A stretch of DNA of 64,000 nucleotides from Finegoldia magna ATCC 53516 (GCF_000159695.1 NZ_CM000955.1:62001-126000), one strand, 5' to 3'; positions 1 to 9,622 are shown, counted from the first letter of the stretch. Translations and numbers: made by a program. Notes: generated by a model from the letters alone, not told the origin.

Positions 1-3000
1 TTTAACTTTGTCGTAGAATTTGTTCGCATCAGAACATTTTTCAGTCAAAATTTCTGGAACATCTTCTGATACAACTTCAACTTCAGCGTTTCTGTCTGAA
101 CCATTTGTGTTTATGAAATCGTAGCTGATGTCTGCAATCAAATCTTCATCGTAGAACATTCTCATTCTATTAGTGTCAGTAATATCTGCAACAACAGTCG
201 TTTCGATATTTTCTGCATCTGCGTATTTTACAAATTCTTCCAAATCTTTCTTAGCTATTACACATGCCATTCTTTCTTGTGATTCACTGATTGCAATTTC
301 AAATGGTTTGAGGCCTTTGTATTTCAATGGAACTCTGTCCAAATAAATATCCACTCCGTCGTGAAGCTCCCCAATCGCAACGCTCACTCCACCTGCTCCA
401 AAGTCGTTACATTTTTTGATCAAACTTGCAAGTTCAGGAATTCTGAAAAGTCTTTGGATTTTTCTTTCTTCAGGTGCGTTACCTTTTTGAACTTGTGCAG
501 ATTCTGTTTTAATACTTGTAACTTTGTGGCTTTTTGATGAGCCTGTCGCTCCACCAATTCCGTCACGTCCAGTTCTTCCGCCAAGTAAGATTACGATGTC
601 TCCTTTTTCAGGTTCAATTCTTTTGACATTTTCAATTGGCGCTGCAGCCATAACAGCTCCGCATTCCAATCTCTTAGCAACGTATCCGTCGTGATAAATT
701 TCATCTACAAATCCAGTTGCCAAACCAATTTGGTTTCCGTAAGAAGAATATCCCTTCGCAGCTTCTTGTGTGATTTTGATTTGTGGAAGCTTTCCATCCA
801 TCGTATCTTCCAATGAAGTAAGAGGATTACCTGCTCCTGTAATTCTCATAGCTTGGTAAACAAATGCTCTACCGCTTAGTGGGTCTCTGATTGCTCCACC
901 CAAGCATGTACTTGCACCACCAAATGGTTCGATTTCTGTAGGGTGATTGTGTGTTTCGTTTTTGAACATCAACAAGTAATCTCTTGTTTCGTCAACACCA
1001 TTTACTTCCACGCGAACTTTGATTTTAACAGAACAAGCGTTGATTTCAGATGAAATTTCCAAATCGTCAAACTCATTTTTGCTTCTCATGTATTTGGACA
1101 AAATCGTTCCGAAACTCATAAGATTGATTGGTTTTTCTATGTTTAATTCTTCTCTAACTTTCAAATATTCTTCAAAACTGTTGTGAATTGCTTCGTCTAA
1201 CTTAGTCTTACAGTCAAAGTCGATATCCAAGAAAGTGTTAAAAGTTGTGTGTCTACAGTGATCTGACCAGTAAGTGTCCAAAATCTTGATTTCTGTTTCG
1301 TTTGGATCACGGTCTTCTGATTTGAAATAATCTCTGATGCATTTCAAATCTTCGTCATTCATCGCCAATGAGTGATCGTCGACGAATTTTTGAAGCTCAT
1401 CATCCTTCATATCTCTGAAATTCGTATATGTTTCATTTTCCAAATTTTTTGGATTTTCTTGTTTCAAAGTTGTTGGAATTCCAAGCAAATTAACCTTGTG
1501 ACTGTCAACAGGATTTACCAAATATTTTTCGATTTTTTCCAAATCTTGTTTGTTAGCGCCTTCGATTTCATAAACTGTCGAAGTCTTACAGTCGACATCT
1601 TCATCCAAAATCAAACTCAATGTGTCAAGCACACCTTGTTTTCTTTGGTCGAATTGACCTGGCAAATATTCAACAGCGATTGCGTTTTTCATATCAGCTT
1701 GTAATTTCAACGCATCTTCTCCGTAGAACACATCATCTACAGATTTTTCGCTAAGGACAGTGTCGACAATTTTTCCCAAATTATCGTCGCTGATTTCCAA
1801 ATCGTATCTCTTGTAAATTACGAATTTATCCAAATCAATTCCAAGTAAGTTTTCAATTTGCTTTTTCTTTTCCTTAGATTCATAATCGTATTCGTCTTTT
1901 TTTCTGACATAAACTCTTTTAACCCTAGGACCAATATCAGTTCTGTGATACATGTTTTTAAAATCCACCTTTTCTATATCTTCATAACAAGCCTTAATAA
2001 CATCATCAAAATTCTTTTTAGAATTTACAATATTTAACACACGCCCGCCATTTGTGACGATTTTGCCGTCGACTTTTTTCGTTCCTGCATGGAAAACAAC
2101 ACTGTCCATCTTGGATATTGTAATCTCATCACCTTTATCATAACTTTCCGGATATCCACCAGCACTTAGAACAACGCAAAGCGCCTTGTTGCCATTTATT
2201 TTCAAATCGACATCGGATAATTTTCCTTCACTTGTTTTCATCATAATATCCAACAAATCATTGTCGATAAGTTCAAGCACGACTTGAGTTTCAGGATCTC
2301 CAAATCTAGCGTTAAATTCCAACACGTAAATTCCATCATCAGTTATCATAAACCCAATGAACAACAATCCTCTGAAATCAATGTTTTCTTCTTTTAATCC
2401 TGTGAGAATTTTATCCAAAACGCTTTTTTTGATTCTATCTACAAATACTTCTGCCTCGACATTTGGAGCGTAAGTTCCCATGCCGCCAGTGTTTGCTCCC
2501 ATTTCTCTTTCAAAAATCTTCTTGTGATCCTTCGCAGTTGGAAGTGGAAGAATCGTCTTAGAATCAGTAAAGCACAACAAACTCATTTCAAATCCGTCTA
2601 GGAATTGTTCGATGACAACCATGTTGTCTTTTTCTAGTACATCTTGCAGAATCTCCTTCAAATCATCAGAATTATCTACAATGTAGACTCCTTTTCCAGC
2701 TGCAAGGCCATCTCTTTTAACGACAACTTTGCCATTATCTTCCAACAATTTATTTGCAAAATCATAAGACTCATCAAAATCTTTGCTCTCCAAATACTTA
2801 GCTGTATTGATGTCGTATTTTTCCAAGAATTTTTTCGTAAATGATTTTGAGTTTTCAAATTCAGCGGCTTTTTTTACAGGTCCAAATATTTTAAGACCAT
2901 TTTCTTCGAACAAATCTGAAATTCCGTCGCACAATGGATTTTCAGGGCCAACAACTGTGAAGTCTATTTCATTTTTCTTTGCAAATTCAAGCAGACCTTG

Positions 3001-3153
3001 CAAATCATCTGCTTGAATATCTACGTTTTCTCCGATTTCTTCAGTTCCAGCATTGCCTGGTGCGAAGAAAACTTTCCTATTTTCATCAAAAGATTTTATT
3101 TTACGTCCAAGTGCAAACTCTCTGCCACCTGAACCTACAACTAAAATTTTCAT
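1..3153 (-). CDS. purD-purL: PurD-PurL fusion: phosphoribosylamine-glycine ligase joined to phosphoribosylformylglycinamidine synthase (C-terminus off window)
   Basis: The frame opens at ATG 3153 and runs without a stop to base 1, giving 1051 codons in the window. Residues 1 to about 410 are GAR synthetase (PurD): an N-terminal KILVVGSGGRE motif, an ATP-grasp core and the closing YHRTDIG motif. In the same frame, from about residue 412, comes the start of a large clostridial-type FGAM synthase (PurL) with its VKRVYVRKKDEYD start. Its synthase motifs follow: DTYWSDHCRHTTF, FKNETHNHPTEIEPFGGAST and GGRTGRDGIGGATGSS. The only methionine near the joint (codon at 1951-1953) lies inside the conserved PurD end and has no Shine-Dalgarno sequence, so translation as one polypeptide is likely. 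About 600 residues of PurL, including the glutaminase, should lie beyond the left edge. It is the last visible gene of the pur operon, 15 bp after purH. The two enzymes catalyse steps 2 and 4 of purine synthesis. Confidence 0.9.
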   Translation of the reverse strand, partial: MKILVVGSGGREFALGRKIKSFDENRKVFFAPGNAGTEEIGENVDIQADDLQGLLEFAKKNEIDFTVVGPENPLCDGISDLFEENGLKIFGPVKKAAEFENSKSFTKKFLEKYDINTAKYLESKDFDESYDFANKLLEDNGKVVVKRDGLAAGKGVYIVDNSDDLKEILQDVLEKDNMVVIEQFLDGFEMSLLCFTDSKTILPLPTAKDHKKIFEREMGANTGGMGTYAPNVEAEVFVDRIKKSVLDKILTGLKEENIDFRGLLFIGFMITDDGIYVLEFNARFGDPETQVVLELIDNDLLDIMMKTSEGKLSDVDLKINGNKALCVVLSAGGYPESYDKGDEITISKMDSVVFHAGTKKVDGKIVTNGGRVLNIVNSKKNFDDVIKACYEDIEKVDFKNMYHRTDIGPRVKRVYVRKKDEYDYESKEKKKQIENLLGIDLDKFVIYKRYDLEISDDNLGKIVDTVLSEKSVDDVFYGEDALKLQADMKNAIAVEYLPGQFDQRKQGVLDTLSLILDEDVDCKTSTVYEIEGANKQDLEKIEKYLVNPVDSHKVNLLGIPTTLKQENPKNLENETYTNFRDMKDDELQKFVDDHSLAMNDEDLKCIRDYFKSEDRDPNETEIKILDTYWSDHCRHTTFNTFLDIDFDCKTKLDEAIHNSFEEYLKVREELNIEKPINLMSFGTILSKYMRSKNEFDDLEISSEINACSVKIKVRVEVNGVDETRDYLLMFKNETHNHPTEIEPFGGASTCLGGAIRDPLSGRAFVYQAMRITGAGNPLTSLEDTMDGKLPQIKITQEAAKGYSSYGNQIGLATGFVDEIYHDGYVAKRLECGAVMAAAPIENVKRIEPEKGDIVILLGGRTGRDGIGGATGSSKSHKVTSIKTESAQVQKGNAPEERKIQRLFRIPELASLIKKCNDFGAGGVSVAIGELHDGVDIYLDRVPLKYKGLKPFEIAISESQERMACVIAKKDLEEFVKYADAENIETTVVADITDTNRMRMFYDEDLIADISYDFINTNGSDRNAEVEVVSEDVPEILTEKCSDANKFYDKVK

Positions 3154-3168
3154 AAAACCTCCCAATTT

Positions 3169-4674
3169 TTAATGTTTGAAATGTCTATTTTTTGTGAACA
3201 CCATGCTAATTCCGTACTCATTGCATTTGTCAATTGAATCTTGATCTTTGATACTTCCACCTGGTTGAATAATAGCTTTTACTCCTAATTTGTGTGCAAA
3301 TTCTACGCAATCAGAAAATGGGAAGAAAGCATCTGATGCCAATACGCATCCAGTAAAATCAACGTCCGGGTGATTGTTGGCTATGTTTTCCAACGCCCAA
3401 ATCCTAGATGTTTGTCCTCCACCAATTCCCAAAGTGTGAGAATCTTTTGCTAGTACAATTGCATTTGATTTTGTGAATTTAACCACCTTCATAGCAAATT
3501 CCAAATCTTTTTTGTCTTCAACACTTGGTTTTTCATTAGTAACGATGTTGTATTCGTCAACACCGAAGTCTTTGTCTTGGATTAAAACTTTTCCATTCAA
3601 ATACTTAATGTCTTCTTTTACTGAATTGTTGTCGAATTTTATCTTAACAAGTCTGATGTTTTTCTTTTTAGTCAATATTTCAAGCGCTTTTTCGTCGAAA
3701 TCTTTCGCAGCTATAATTTCCAAGAAAATTTGGCTCATTTCTTCGGCACATTTTTCGTCTACAACTCCATTGATGGCGATAATTCCACCGAAGATCGAAG
3801 TTGAATCTGCCAAGTAAGCCTTGTGGTAAGCTTCTGAAACGCTGTCTGCAATGGCAACGCCGCATGGTGATTGGTGCTTCAATGCAACACAAGAATTTTC
3901 TCCCAATTCGTCAGCTAATTCCACTGCAACATTCAAATCGTTGTAATTGTTGAAGCTCATTGCTTTGCCATGAATAACTTCGCAATCTGTCAATTTGCCG
4001 TTTACAAATGGGTCTATGTAAAGATTGGCACTTTGATGTGAGTTTTCACCATATCTAAGTTCTTCTTCTTTTTTGAAACCAAAAGTTCTGTAGTCACTAC
4101 GTTCTCCAACTTGTTCTTGGAAATATCTTGAAATCACAGAATCGTAGTAAGCTGTCAAACTAAAAGCCTTCATCGCTAGTTTTTCTCTGTAAGCTATGTC
4201 CACGTTGTCATTTTTCAATCTGTCGATAAGTTCGTCATAATCAGAAGGATCTGTTACAACTAAAACGTCCTTATAATTTTTTGCGGCACTTCTTATCAAA
4301 GTTGGTCCACCGATATCGATGTTTTCAACGATGTTGTCGTGGTCACCTGTTTTTAAAGCGTTTTGGAAATCGTACAAATTAACCACAACAATGTCGATTG
4401 GTTGAATGTTCAATTCTTCTACAGTTTTCTTGTGTTCTTCGTTATCTCTCTTGTACAAAATTCCACCGTGAACGTATGGTGACAAAGTCTTCACTCTGCC
4501 TTGCAAAATTTCAGGAAAATTTGTAACCTTAGAGATGTCTATTACATTTACTCCAGATTTTTCGATTTCCTTGTAAGTACCACCTGTAGATATGATTTCA
4601 TATCCCAATTCTTGTAAACTTTTTGCTAATTTAGCTACATTTGTCTTATCCGTAAGTGAAATTAATGCACGCAT
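3169..4674 (-). CDS. purH: Bifunctional AICAR transformylase / IMP cyclohydrolase
   Basis: PurH of 501 residues, the usual length. The N-terminal MGS-fold IMP cyclohydrolase domain (about 1-150) begins RALISLTDKTNVAKLAKSL and carries STGGTYKEIEKSG and GRVKTLSPYVHGGIL. The AICAR transformylase domain follows with RYGENSHQSA (most homologues read ENPHQ), KHQSPCGVA, and at the end SDAFFPFSD and QPGGSIKDQDSID. It performs the last two steps to IMP in the cytosol. Its start overlaps the end of purN by 13 bases, which suggests translational coupling. The gene is intact. Confidence 0.96.
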   Translation of the reverse strand: MRALISLTDKTNVAKLAKSLQELGYEIISTGGTYKEIEKSGVNVIDISKVTNFPEILQGRVKTLSPYVHGGILYKRDNEEHKKTVEELNIQPIDIVVVNLYDFQNALKTGDHDNIVENIDIGGPTLIRSAAKNYKDVLVVTDPSDYDELIDRLKNDNVDIAYREKLAMKAFSLTAYYDSVISRYFQEQVGERSDYRTFGFKKEEELRYGENSHQSANLYIDPFVNGKLTDCEVIHGKAMSFNNYNDLNVAVELADELGENSCVALKHQSPCGVAIADSVSEAYHKAYLADSTSIFGGIIAINGVVDEKCAEEMSQIFLEIIAAKDFDEKALEILTKKKNIRLVKIKFDNNSVKEDIKYLNGKVLIQDKDFGVDEYNIVTNEKPSVEDKKDLEFAMKVVKFTKSNAIVLAKDSHTLGIGGGQTSRIWALENIANNHPDVDFTGCVLASDAFFPFSDCVEFAHKLGVKAIIQPGGSIKDQDSIDKCNEYGISMVFTKNRHFKH

Positions 4675-5216
4675 GAACTATCCTCCAATTTTTTTATAGC
4701 ATCTTTCAAAATGCCATGTTCTATTTTCAAAACTTTCTTTGCTATCTCATCTTCCGATTTACAATCAGAAATATCCACAGACCTTTGAAGCAAAATATCT
4801 CCATCGTCTAATTTTTCATTCACGAAATGCACAGTTGCACCGCTAGTTTTTTCCTTATTAGCAAAAACTTTTTCGTGAACATGGATTCCATAACATCCCT
4901 TACCACCGTATTTTGGAAGCAATGATGGATGGATATTTACAATTGTAAACTCATTTATAATTCTCTTTGAAATTTTAGGCAAGAAACCTGCCAATACGAT
5001 CAACTCTACGTTTTTTGATTTTAAACAATTGATGATTTCTTCGTCATCTTTTGAAATCAAAGTATCCACGTTGAACTCTCTCGCAAAACTAAGACCAGCT
5101 GCGTTTTTGTTACTAACCACAACAACAATATCGCTTTTGAAATAATTGTCTTTTTTTGCATCCAACAGAGCTTTCAAATTGGTACCAGTACCTGAAATAA
5201 AAACTGCAATATTCAT
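4662..5216 (-). CDS. purN: Phosphoribosylglycinamide formyltransferase, folate dependent
   Basis: PurN of 184 residues. It transfers the formyl group of 10-formyl-THF to GAR (step 3). The start reads IAVFISGTGTNLKALLDA, the phosphate-binding motif of the family. The catalytic Asn-His region is NIHPSLLPKYGGKGCYGIHVHEKV, followed by SGATVHFVNEKLDDGDILLQ, which holds the catalytic Asp. It lies 8 bases after purF and overlaps purH, within one operon. Confidence 0.95.
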   Translation of the reverse strand: MNIAVFISGTGTNLKALLDAKKDNYFKSDIVVVVSNKNAAGLSFAREFNVDTLISKDDEEIINCLKSKNVELIVLAGFLPKISKRIINEFTIVNIHPSLLPKYGGKGCYGIHVHEKVFANKEKTSGATVHFVNEKLDDGDILLQRSVDISDCKSEDEIAKKVLKIEHGILKDAIKKLEDSSCVH

Positions 5217-5224
5217 TTAATCAC

Positions 5225-6571
5225 CTATATAACTATCGGATCTACTGGATAATCTCCATCAAAACAAGCCTTACAGAATTTGTCGATTTTGTCGCTGCTA
5301 GATTTTACCATTCCTTCCATTGAAATAAACGCTAAGCTATCTGCACCGATTTTTTCACGGATAGCTTCGATATCCATGTTCGCTGCAATCAAATGCTTTC
5401 TGGAAGGAGTATCAATTCCGTAATAGCAAGGAAATTTTACAGGTGGCGATGTGATTCTCATGTGAACTTCTGTCGCACCAGCTTCTCTGATTCTTTGAAT
5501 CAAATTAGCGCTTGTAGTTCCTCTTACGATAGAATCATCTATTAAAACAATTCTCTTTCCTTTTAATACATGTCTTAGTGGATTTAGTTTCAACTTAACA
5601 GCCATTTCTCTTTCTTTTTGAGTTGGTTTGATGAATGTTCTTCCCATGTATCTGTTTTTAACCAAACCTTGTGCGTAAGGAATTCCTGTTTTTTGTGCGT
5701 AACCTATAGCTGAAGGAATTCCAGAATCTGGAACTGGAACTACCAAATCAACATCACATGGAGATTCTTGTGACAAATATTCTCCGCATCTTCTTCTAAA
5801 ATTGTATGCGTTTGTTCCATCTAAAGTGGCATCTTCTCTTGCGAAGTACACATATTCAAAAAAACAATGACGTGGTGCTTCATCTGTTGTATACATCGAA
5901 GAATTTGCTCCTTCTTTGTCTACGACAATTATTTCTCCTGGTTTAACATCTCTGATTTCAGTTGCTCCGACGATTTCCACCGCTGCATTTTCAGATGCAA
6001 ATACAACATCTTCGTCATTTTTTCCCATAACAAGAGGTCTAATTCCCAAAGGATCACGAAATGCTACAAGCTTATCTTTCAAGCACAACACAACTGCGTA
6101 AGCTCCTTTGATAAGTTTCATTGTTTTTTTGATAGCTTCGACGATGTCACCTTTGTAATATCTAGCAATCAAATACAAAATAACTTCACTGTCAATCGCT
6201 GTTTGGAACATCACGCCGTCTTCTTCAAGTCTTGTTCTTAAAATTTGGTGATTTATAAGATTTCCATTGTGCGCCAAGCTCATTTCAATTCCCTTTGCAA
6301 AAGCCATCAATGGTTGAGTATTGTAATCGTGAGAACCACCAGCTGTCGAATATCTTACATGTCCAATTCCTACATTACCAACTAAATTATTCAAATTTTC
6401 TTCCTTAAACACATCGATAACAAGTCCCATGCCTTTTTCTCTATGTAGGTTTTCACCGTTGCTAACGGTGATACCACAGGATTCTTGTCCTCTGTGTTGT
6501 AAGGAGTTAAGTCCGAAAAATAATTTCTTATTAACTTCGGACTTAGAATATATCCCTATAACTCCACACAT
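5225..6571 (-). CDS. purF: Amidophosphoribosyltransferase
   Basis: PurF of 448 residues, the committed step from PRPP and glutamine to phosphoribosylamine. Met is followed directly by the catalytic N-terminal cysteine (CGVIGIYS), and the Ntn glutaminase domain has LQHRGQES, GHVRYSTAG and AHNGNL. The PRPP-binding loop is VLIDDSIVRGTTS. Four cysteines occupy the places of the 4Fe-4S ligands known from the Bacillus enzyme (PRHCFFEY, KFPCYYGID and FCKACF near the C-terminus), so an iron-sulfur cluster is expected. The gene starts 1 base after purC ends. Confidence 0.97.
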   Translation of the reverse strand: MCGVIGIYSKSEVNKKLFFGLNSLQHRGQESCGITVSNGENLHREKGMGLVIDVFKEENLNNLVGNVGIGHVRYSTAGGSHDYNTQPLMAFAKGIEMSLAHNGNLINHQILRTRLEEDGVMFQTAIDSEVILYLIARYYKGDIVEAIKKTMKLIKGAYAVVLCLKDKLVAFRDPLGIRPLVMGKNDEDVVFASENAAVEIVGATEIRDVKPGEIIVVDKEGANSSMYTTDEAPRHCFFEYVYFAREDATLDGTNAYNFRRRCGEYLSQESPCDVDLVVPVPDSGIPSAIGYAQKTGIPYAQGLVKNRYMGRTFIKPTQKEREMAVKLKLNPLRHVLKGKRIVLIDDSIVRGTTSANLIQRIREAGATEVHMRITSPPVKFPCYYGIDTPSRKHLIAANMDIEAIREKIGADSLAFISMEGMVKSSSDKIDKFCKACFDGDYPVDPIVI

Positions 6572-6572
6572 C

Positions 6573-7271
6573 CTAGCCTCTCATTCTATTTAGAACTTCT
6601 TTGTAGCCTTCAGTCAAATCTCCCAAATCTCTTCTGAAAATATCTTTGTCTAATTTTTTGTTAGTGTCTTTGTCCCACAATCTGCAAGTATCTGGGCTGA
6701 TTTCGTCAGCTAATAAAATTTGTCCATCGTCAGTCTTACCAAATTCGATTTTGAAGTCAACTAATTTTAAGTTGATTTTCAAGAAAAATTCTTTAAGTAA
6801 TTCGTTGATTTTCAAAGTTTCTTCTCTTAAATAGTCATATTCTTCTTTTGTGATAACTCCAAGAGCAATTGCGTGGTCTTCGCACATCAATGGATCTCCC
6901 AAATCATCATCTTTGTAAGATAATTCGAAAGTTGGTTGATTTAAAACTTTTCCTTCTTCAACGCCGTATCTTTTTGCAAAAGAACCTGCAGTGATGTTTC
7001 TAACGATAACTTCAAGTGGCATGATAGTAACTTTTTTAACTCTCATATCAGTATTGTTGATTGTTTCAATGTAGTGAGTTTTGATGCCGTTTTTTTCAAG
7101 CATTTCAAAAATCATTGTAGTGATTGCCAAGTTTAGTTCACCCTTACCAGCAATTGTAGCTTTCTTTTCACCATTACCAGCTGTTGCATCATCCTTGTAT
7201 CTGATGATATATTCATCAGCCTTTTCTGTTGAATAAACTTCCTTTGCTTTACCTTCATATAATTTTTCCAT
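6573..7271 (-). CDS. purC: SAICAR synthetase
   Basis: PurC of 232 residues, of normal length. It ligates aspartate to CAIR. Recognised by [56 protein letters not shown] and [13 protein letters not shown] strong AGGAGG sits 7 bases before the ATG. It is the first enzyme gene of the pur operon and is preceded by a hairpin and a small leader ORF. Confidence 0.97.
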   Translation of the reverse strand: MEKLYEGKAKEVYSTEKADEYIIRYKDDATAGNGEKKATIAGKGELNLAITTMIFEMLEKNGIKTHYIETINNTDMRVKKVTIMPLEVIVRNITAGSFAKRYGVEEGKVLNQPTFELSYKDDDLGDPLMCEDHAIALGVITKEEYDYLREETLKINELLKEFFLKINLKLVDFKIEFGKTDDGQILLADEISPDTCRLWDKDTNKKLDKDIFRRDLGDLTEGYKEVLNRMRG

Positions 7272-7286
7272 AATACCCTCCTAAAA

Positions 7287-7318
7287 TAAAAAAATAGAGA
7301 ATTCTAGATAGAATTCTC
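7287..7318 (-). terminator. Hairpin with T-tract between leader ORF and purC (possible attenuator)
   Basis: A perfect palindrome spans 7297-7318 with arms GAGAATTCTA and TAGAATTCTC. Read on the minus strand it forms a 9-10 bp hairpin followed by a T-rich tract (CTATTTTTTTATTTT), as in an intrinsic terminator, although the stem is AT-rich. It starts directly after the leader ORF stop codon and ends 16 bases before the purC ribosome binding site. It could be an attenuator for the pur operon or, as a DNA palindrome, an operator. Both readings are inference. Confidence 0.5.
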
Positions 7319-7471
7319 CTAAATTTTTTGACAAATATACACTTTTTTATTGGACGCAAAAATAGCTATCAATTTGCCTCTCAATTTATTGATAAGGCTT
7401 AGATCGTGATTTGTAAATCTCAAATCAAAAAGCTTATTTATGAAATTTATTGAAATATCAATAACGCTCAT
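7319..7471 (-). CDS. 50-residue leader ORF upstream of purC
   Basis: A small ORF of 50 codons begins with ATG after a GTGGGGG ribosome-binding-like sequence and ends with TAG at the foot of the hairpin before purC. It starts about 25 bases after the expected transcription start, so it would be the first translated frame on the purine mRNA. The peptide is basic and hydrophobic (for example LINKLRGKLIAIF) and I do not recognise it. It may be a regulatory leader, or it could be a chance ORF. Confidence 0.4.
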   Translation of the reverse strand: MSVIDISINFINKLFDLRFTNHDLSLINKLRGKLIAIFASNKKVYICQKI

Positions 7472-7503
7472 TATTTTGCCCCCACTAAAATAATTTACAA
7501 TAT

Positions 7504-7533
7504 ATTATATCACAGCCGCCCATAATTTGCACC
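7504..7533 (-). promoter_or_regulatory. Extended -10 promoter of the purine operon
   Basis: On the minus strand TGATATAAT gives a perfect -10 (TATAAT, 7509-7504) with the extended TG element. A weak -35 GTGCAA lies 17 bases upstream. It is the only good sigma-A signal between proC and purC and would start transcription near 7497. Confidence 0.55.
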
Positions 7534-7595
7534 ACCAAAATGCAAAAAAATAACAAACAATTTCATATACTACATTATTGTAAAATCATTGTAAA

Positions 7596-8402
7596 TTATT
7601 TCTCGCTCATTTCGCGTGATTTTTCCACACAGGCAAGCTGTCCTTGAATAACTGCATTTCTTAGCCCGTATTTTTCTAAAACTTCCACAGCCTTTATGGT
7701 AGTTCCAGCTGGTGAACACACCATATCTTTCAATTCTCCTGGATGTTTGTGAGTTTCCATAAGCATTTTCGATGCGCCAAGAACAGATTGTGCGACGAAT
7801 TTGTAAGCCATGTCGCGTTTCATTCCAGTTTCAACCGCCGCATCAGCCATCGCTTCCATGAACATAAACACATACGCAGGAGAAGATCCGCTAACTCCAA
7901 TCACACAGTCCATCAAACTTTCATCTATCACTTCGCTTTTGCCAAACGAATTAAAAATATCTGTCACGATTTTCAAATCATCATCATTTATATTTTCATT
8001 CGGACAAATCGCAGACATTCCTTCACCGACAAGACAAGGCGTGTTCGGCATCACACGAAAAATCTTGTGGTCTTTTCCCAGAATTTTTTCAATATCTGAA
8101 ATAGTAACCCCTGCTGCAACTGAAATCACAATAGTTTCCTTATTAATATTATCCTTGATTTCTTCCAAAACCAAAGGGATAATGTGTGGTTTTACAGCCA
8201 GTATCACAACGTCGGAATTTTCAGACGCTTTTTTGTTGTCAGTTGTAGTGTTAACTTTTAGTTTTTGGTTTAAATCTATTAATTTTCCCGCAGATTTATT
8301 TGACACGCAAATTTTATTCGCATCTATTATATTTGCATTCACAACTCCTGAAATCATGGCAGATCCCATGTTCCCAGCTCCTATAAAACATAATTTGTTC
8401 AT
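7596..8402 (-). CDS. proC: Pyrroline-5-carboxylate reductase
   Basis: ProC of 268 residues, reducing pyrroline-5-carboxylate to proline. The N-terminal Rossmann motif reads CFIGAGNMGSAMISG. The ending carries VIGVSGSSPAYVFMFMEAMADAAV, the family signature, and SPAGTTIKAVEVLE. The frame is open for four further codons to a TTG, but the ATG at 8402 is chosen because GGAGGGG lies 5 bases before it and the protein then starts MNKLCFIG as in homologues. It stands alone between the pur operon and a divergent channel gene. Confidence 0.95.
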   Translation of the reverse strand: MNKLCFIGAGNMGSAMISGVVNANIIDANKICVSNKSAGKLIDLNQKLKVNTTTDNKKASENSDVVILAVKPHIIPLVLEEIKDNINKETIVISVAAGVTISDIEKILGKDHKIFRVMPNTPCLVGEGMSAICPNENINDDDLKIVTDIFNSFGKSEVIDESLMDCVIGVSGSSPAYVFMFMEAMADAAVETGMKRDMAYKFVAQSVLGASKMLMETHKHPGELKDMVCSPAGTTIKAVEVLEKYGLRNAVIQGQLACVEKSREMSEK

Positions 8403-8528
8403 TAGCCCCTCCAAAATTTTCCTTAGCTATATTCTATCAGATTTCAATTTTATTTATCTTGTTTTGCTTACAATCGTATAGTTTTTTCTTTTTAAATATA
8501 TTATAATTTAAACATCAAGGAGTAAGTT

Positions 8529-9536
8529 ATGGAAGAAAAAAGGAAGCTTAAATTTATTTTATATGCATTTGCACTTTTATTAATCGTGGGCGTTATTGGC
8601 TATATGTTTTTGCTAAAAGTCGACTTCATAGATGCACTATACATGACGGTTATAACCATTTCGACTGTTGGCTTCGGTGAGGTAGGCACTACTAGTAATT
8701 GGTCAGAGGTTTTCTCTATAATTATGATATTTGTGGGTGTCGGCATCGTCGGATACGCATTTACTACGGTTGTTGCTATGTTTGTAGAAGGAAAAGTTAA
8801 AGATTTTTGGAAGGGAAGTAAAATGGAAAAGAAAATAGCCTCACTTGACGATCACTACATTATTTGCGGTTCTGGTGAATTGGCAGAAGTAATAATAAAT
8901 AATTTTATCGATCAAAATTTGAATTTTGTTGTCATTACGGACAAACGTGAAGATCTTGATGTTTACAGTCACCACGATATTTTAGTTGTTGAAGGCATGT
9001 CAACTGAAGAAGCAGTATTGGAACACGCAGGAATCGAAAGAGCAAAGGGTCTTGTATCGACGTTGGATTCTGAAGTAGACAATATCGTTACTGTGCTAAC
9101 TGCAAGAAATCTCAACAAAAACATCTACATAATAGCCAATGCTATTACTAAATCGGGAAGCGAAAAGTTGATGAAAGTAGGTGCGAACAAGACATTGTCT
9201 GCTGTAGAAATCAGCGGCAAAAGAATGGCTTCTTTGATGACCAAACCAAATATTATTTCTTTTTTAGATGTGGTTACAAGAATTGGCGATGTCGAGCTTG
9301 ATTTGGAAGAGGTTGTTGTTAAAAGCGGATCATATCTTGAAAACAAAAATTTAATTGAAGCTCAAATTCCAAATAAAACAGGTCTGATTGTACTTGCAAT
9401 TAAAACAATTGAAGATAATAAAATGATTTTCAACCCACCAGTAAACTACACTTTCCAAATTGGAGATGTGTTGATTGTCCTTGGTAGAGAAGATCAAGTG
9501 GACAAATTAAAACATTTGGGTGATGAAACAAAATAA
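8529..9536 (+). CDS. Potassium channel subunit with two TM helices and a cytoplasmic TrkA/RCK domain
   Basis: A 335-residue ion channel protein. The first helix is at about residues 8-29, the pore follows with selectivity filter TVGFG at 46-50 (a variant of TVGYG), and the second helix lies at about 62-83. From about residue 110 a TrkA-N domain binds a nucleotide (HYIICGSGELAEVIINNF), with a TrkA-C domain from about 250 to the end (GDVLIVLGREDQV). Members form tetrameric K+ channels in the membrane. AAGGAG precedes the ATG by 6 bases, and a TATAAT lies at 8502-8507. Confidence 0.9.
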   Translation: MEEKRKLKFILYAFALLLIVGVIGYMFLLKVDFIDALYMTVITISTVGFGEVGTTSNWSEVFSIIMIFVGVGIVGYAFTTVVAMFVEGKVKDFWKGSKMEKKIASLDDHYIICGSGELAEVIINNFIDQNLNFVVITDKREDLDVYSHHDILVVEGMSTEEAVLEHAGIERAKGLVSTLDSEVDNIVTVLTARNLNKNIYIIANAITKSGSEKLMKVGANKTLSAVEISGKRMASLMTKPNIISFLDVVTRIGDVELDLEEVVVKSGSYLENKNLIEAQIPNKTGLIVLAIKTIEDNKMIFNPPVNYTFQIGDVLIVLGREDQVDKLKHLGDETK

Positions 9537-9583
9537 TTTGTGCTTGTGACATAATAATAGCACTTAATAATTTAAAAAATTTT

Positions 9584-9622
9584 AAGCGGAATGTGAGCTT
9601 TACATTCCGCTTAATTTTTATT
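9584..9622 (+). terminator. Intrinsic terminator after the K+ channel gene
   Basis: An 11-bp perfect stem (AAGCGGAATGT and ACATTCCGCTT) with a 7-base loop is followed by TAATTTTTATTTTT. It lies 47 bases after the channel stop codon. A-rich sequence on the other side may let it work in both directions. Confidence 0.85.

Noticed and set aside
1951..1953. Separate start codon for purL
   Set aside because: The Met lies within the conserved PurD ending, and no Shine-Dalgarno sequence precedes it.
8403..8414. Longer proC start at TTG 8414
   Set aside because: The ribosome binding site GGAGGGG would lie inside this extension; ATG 8402 fits it and the family start.
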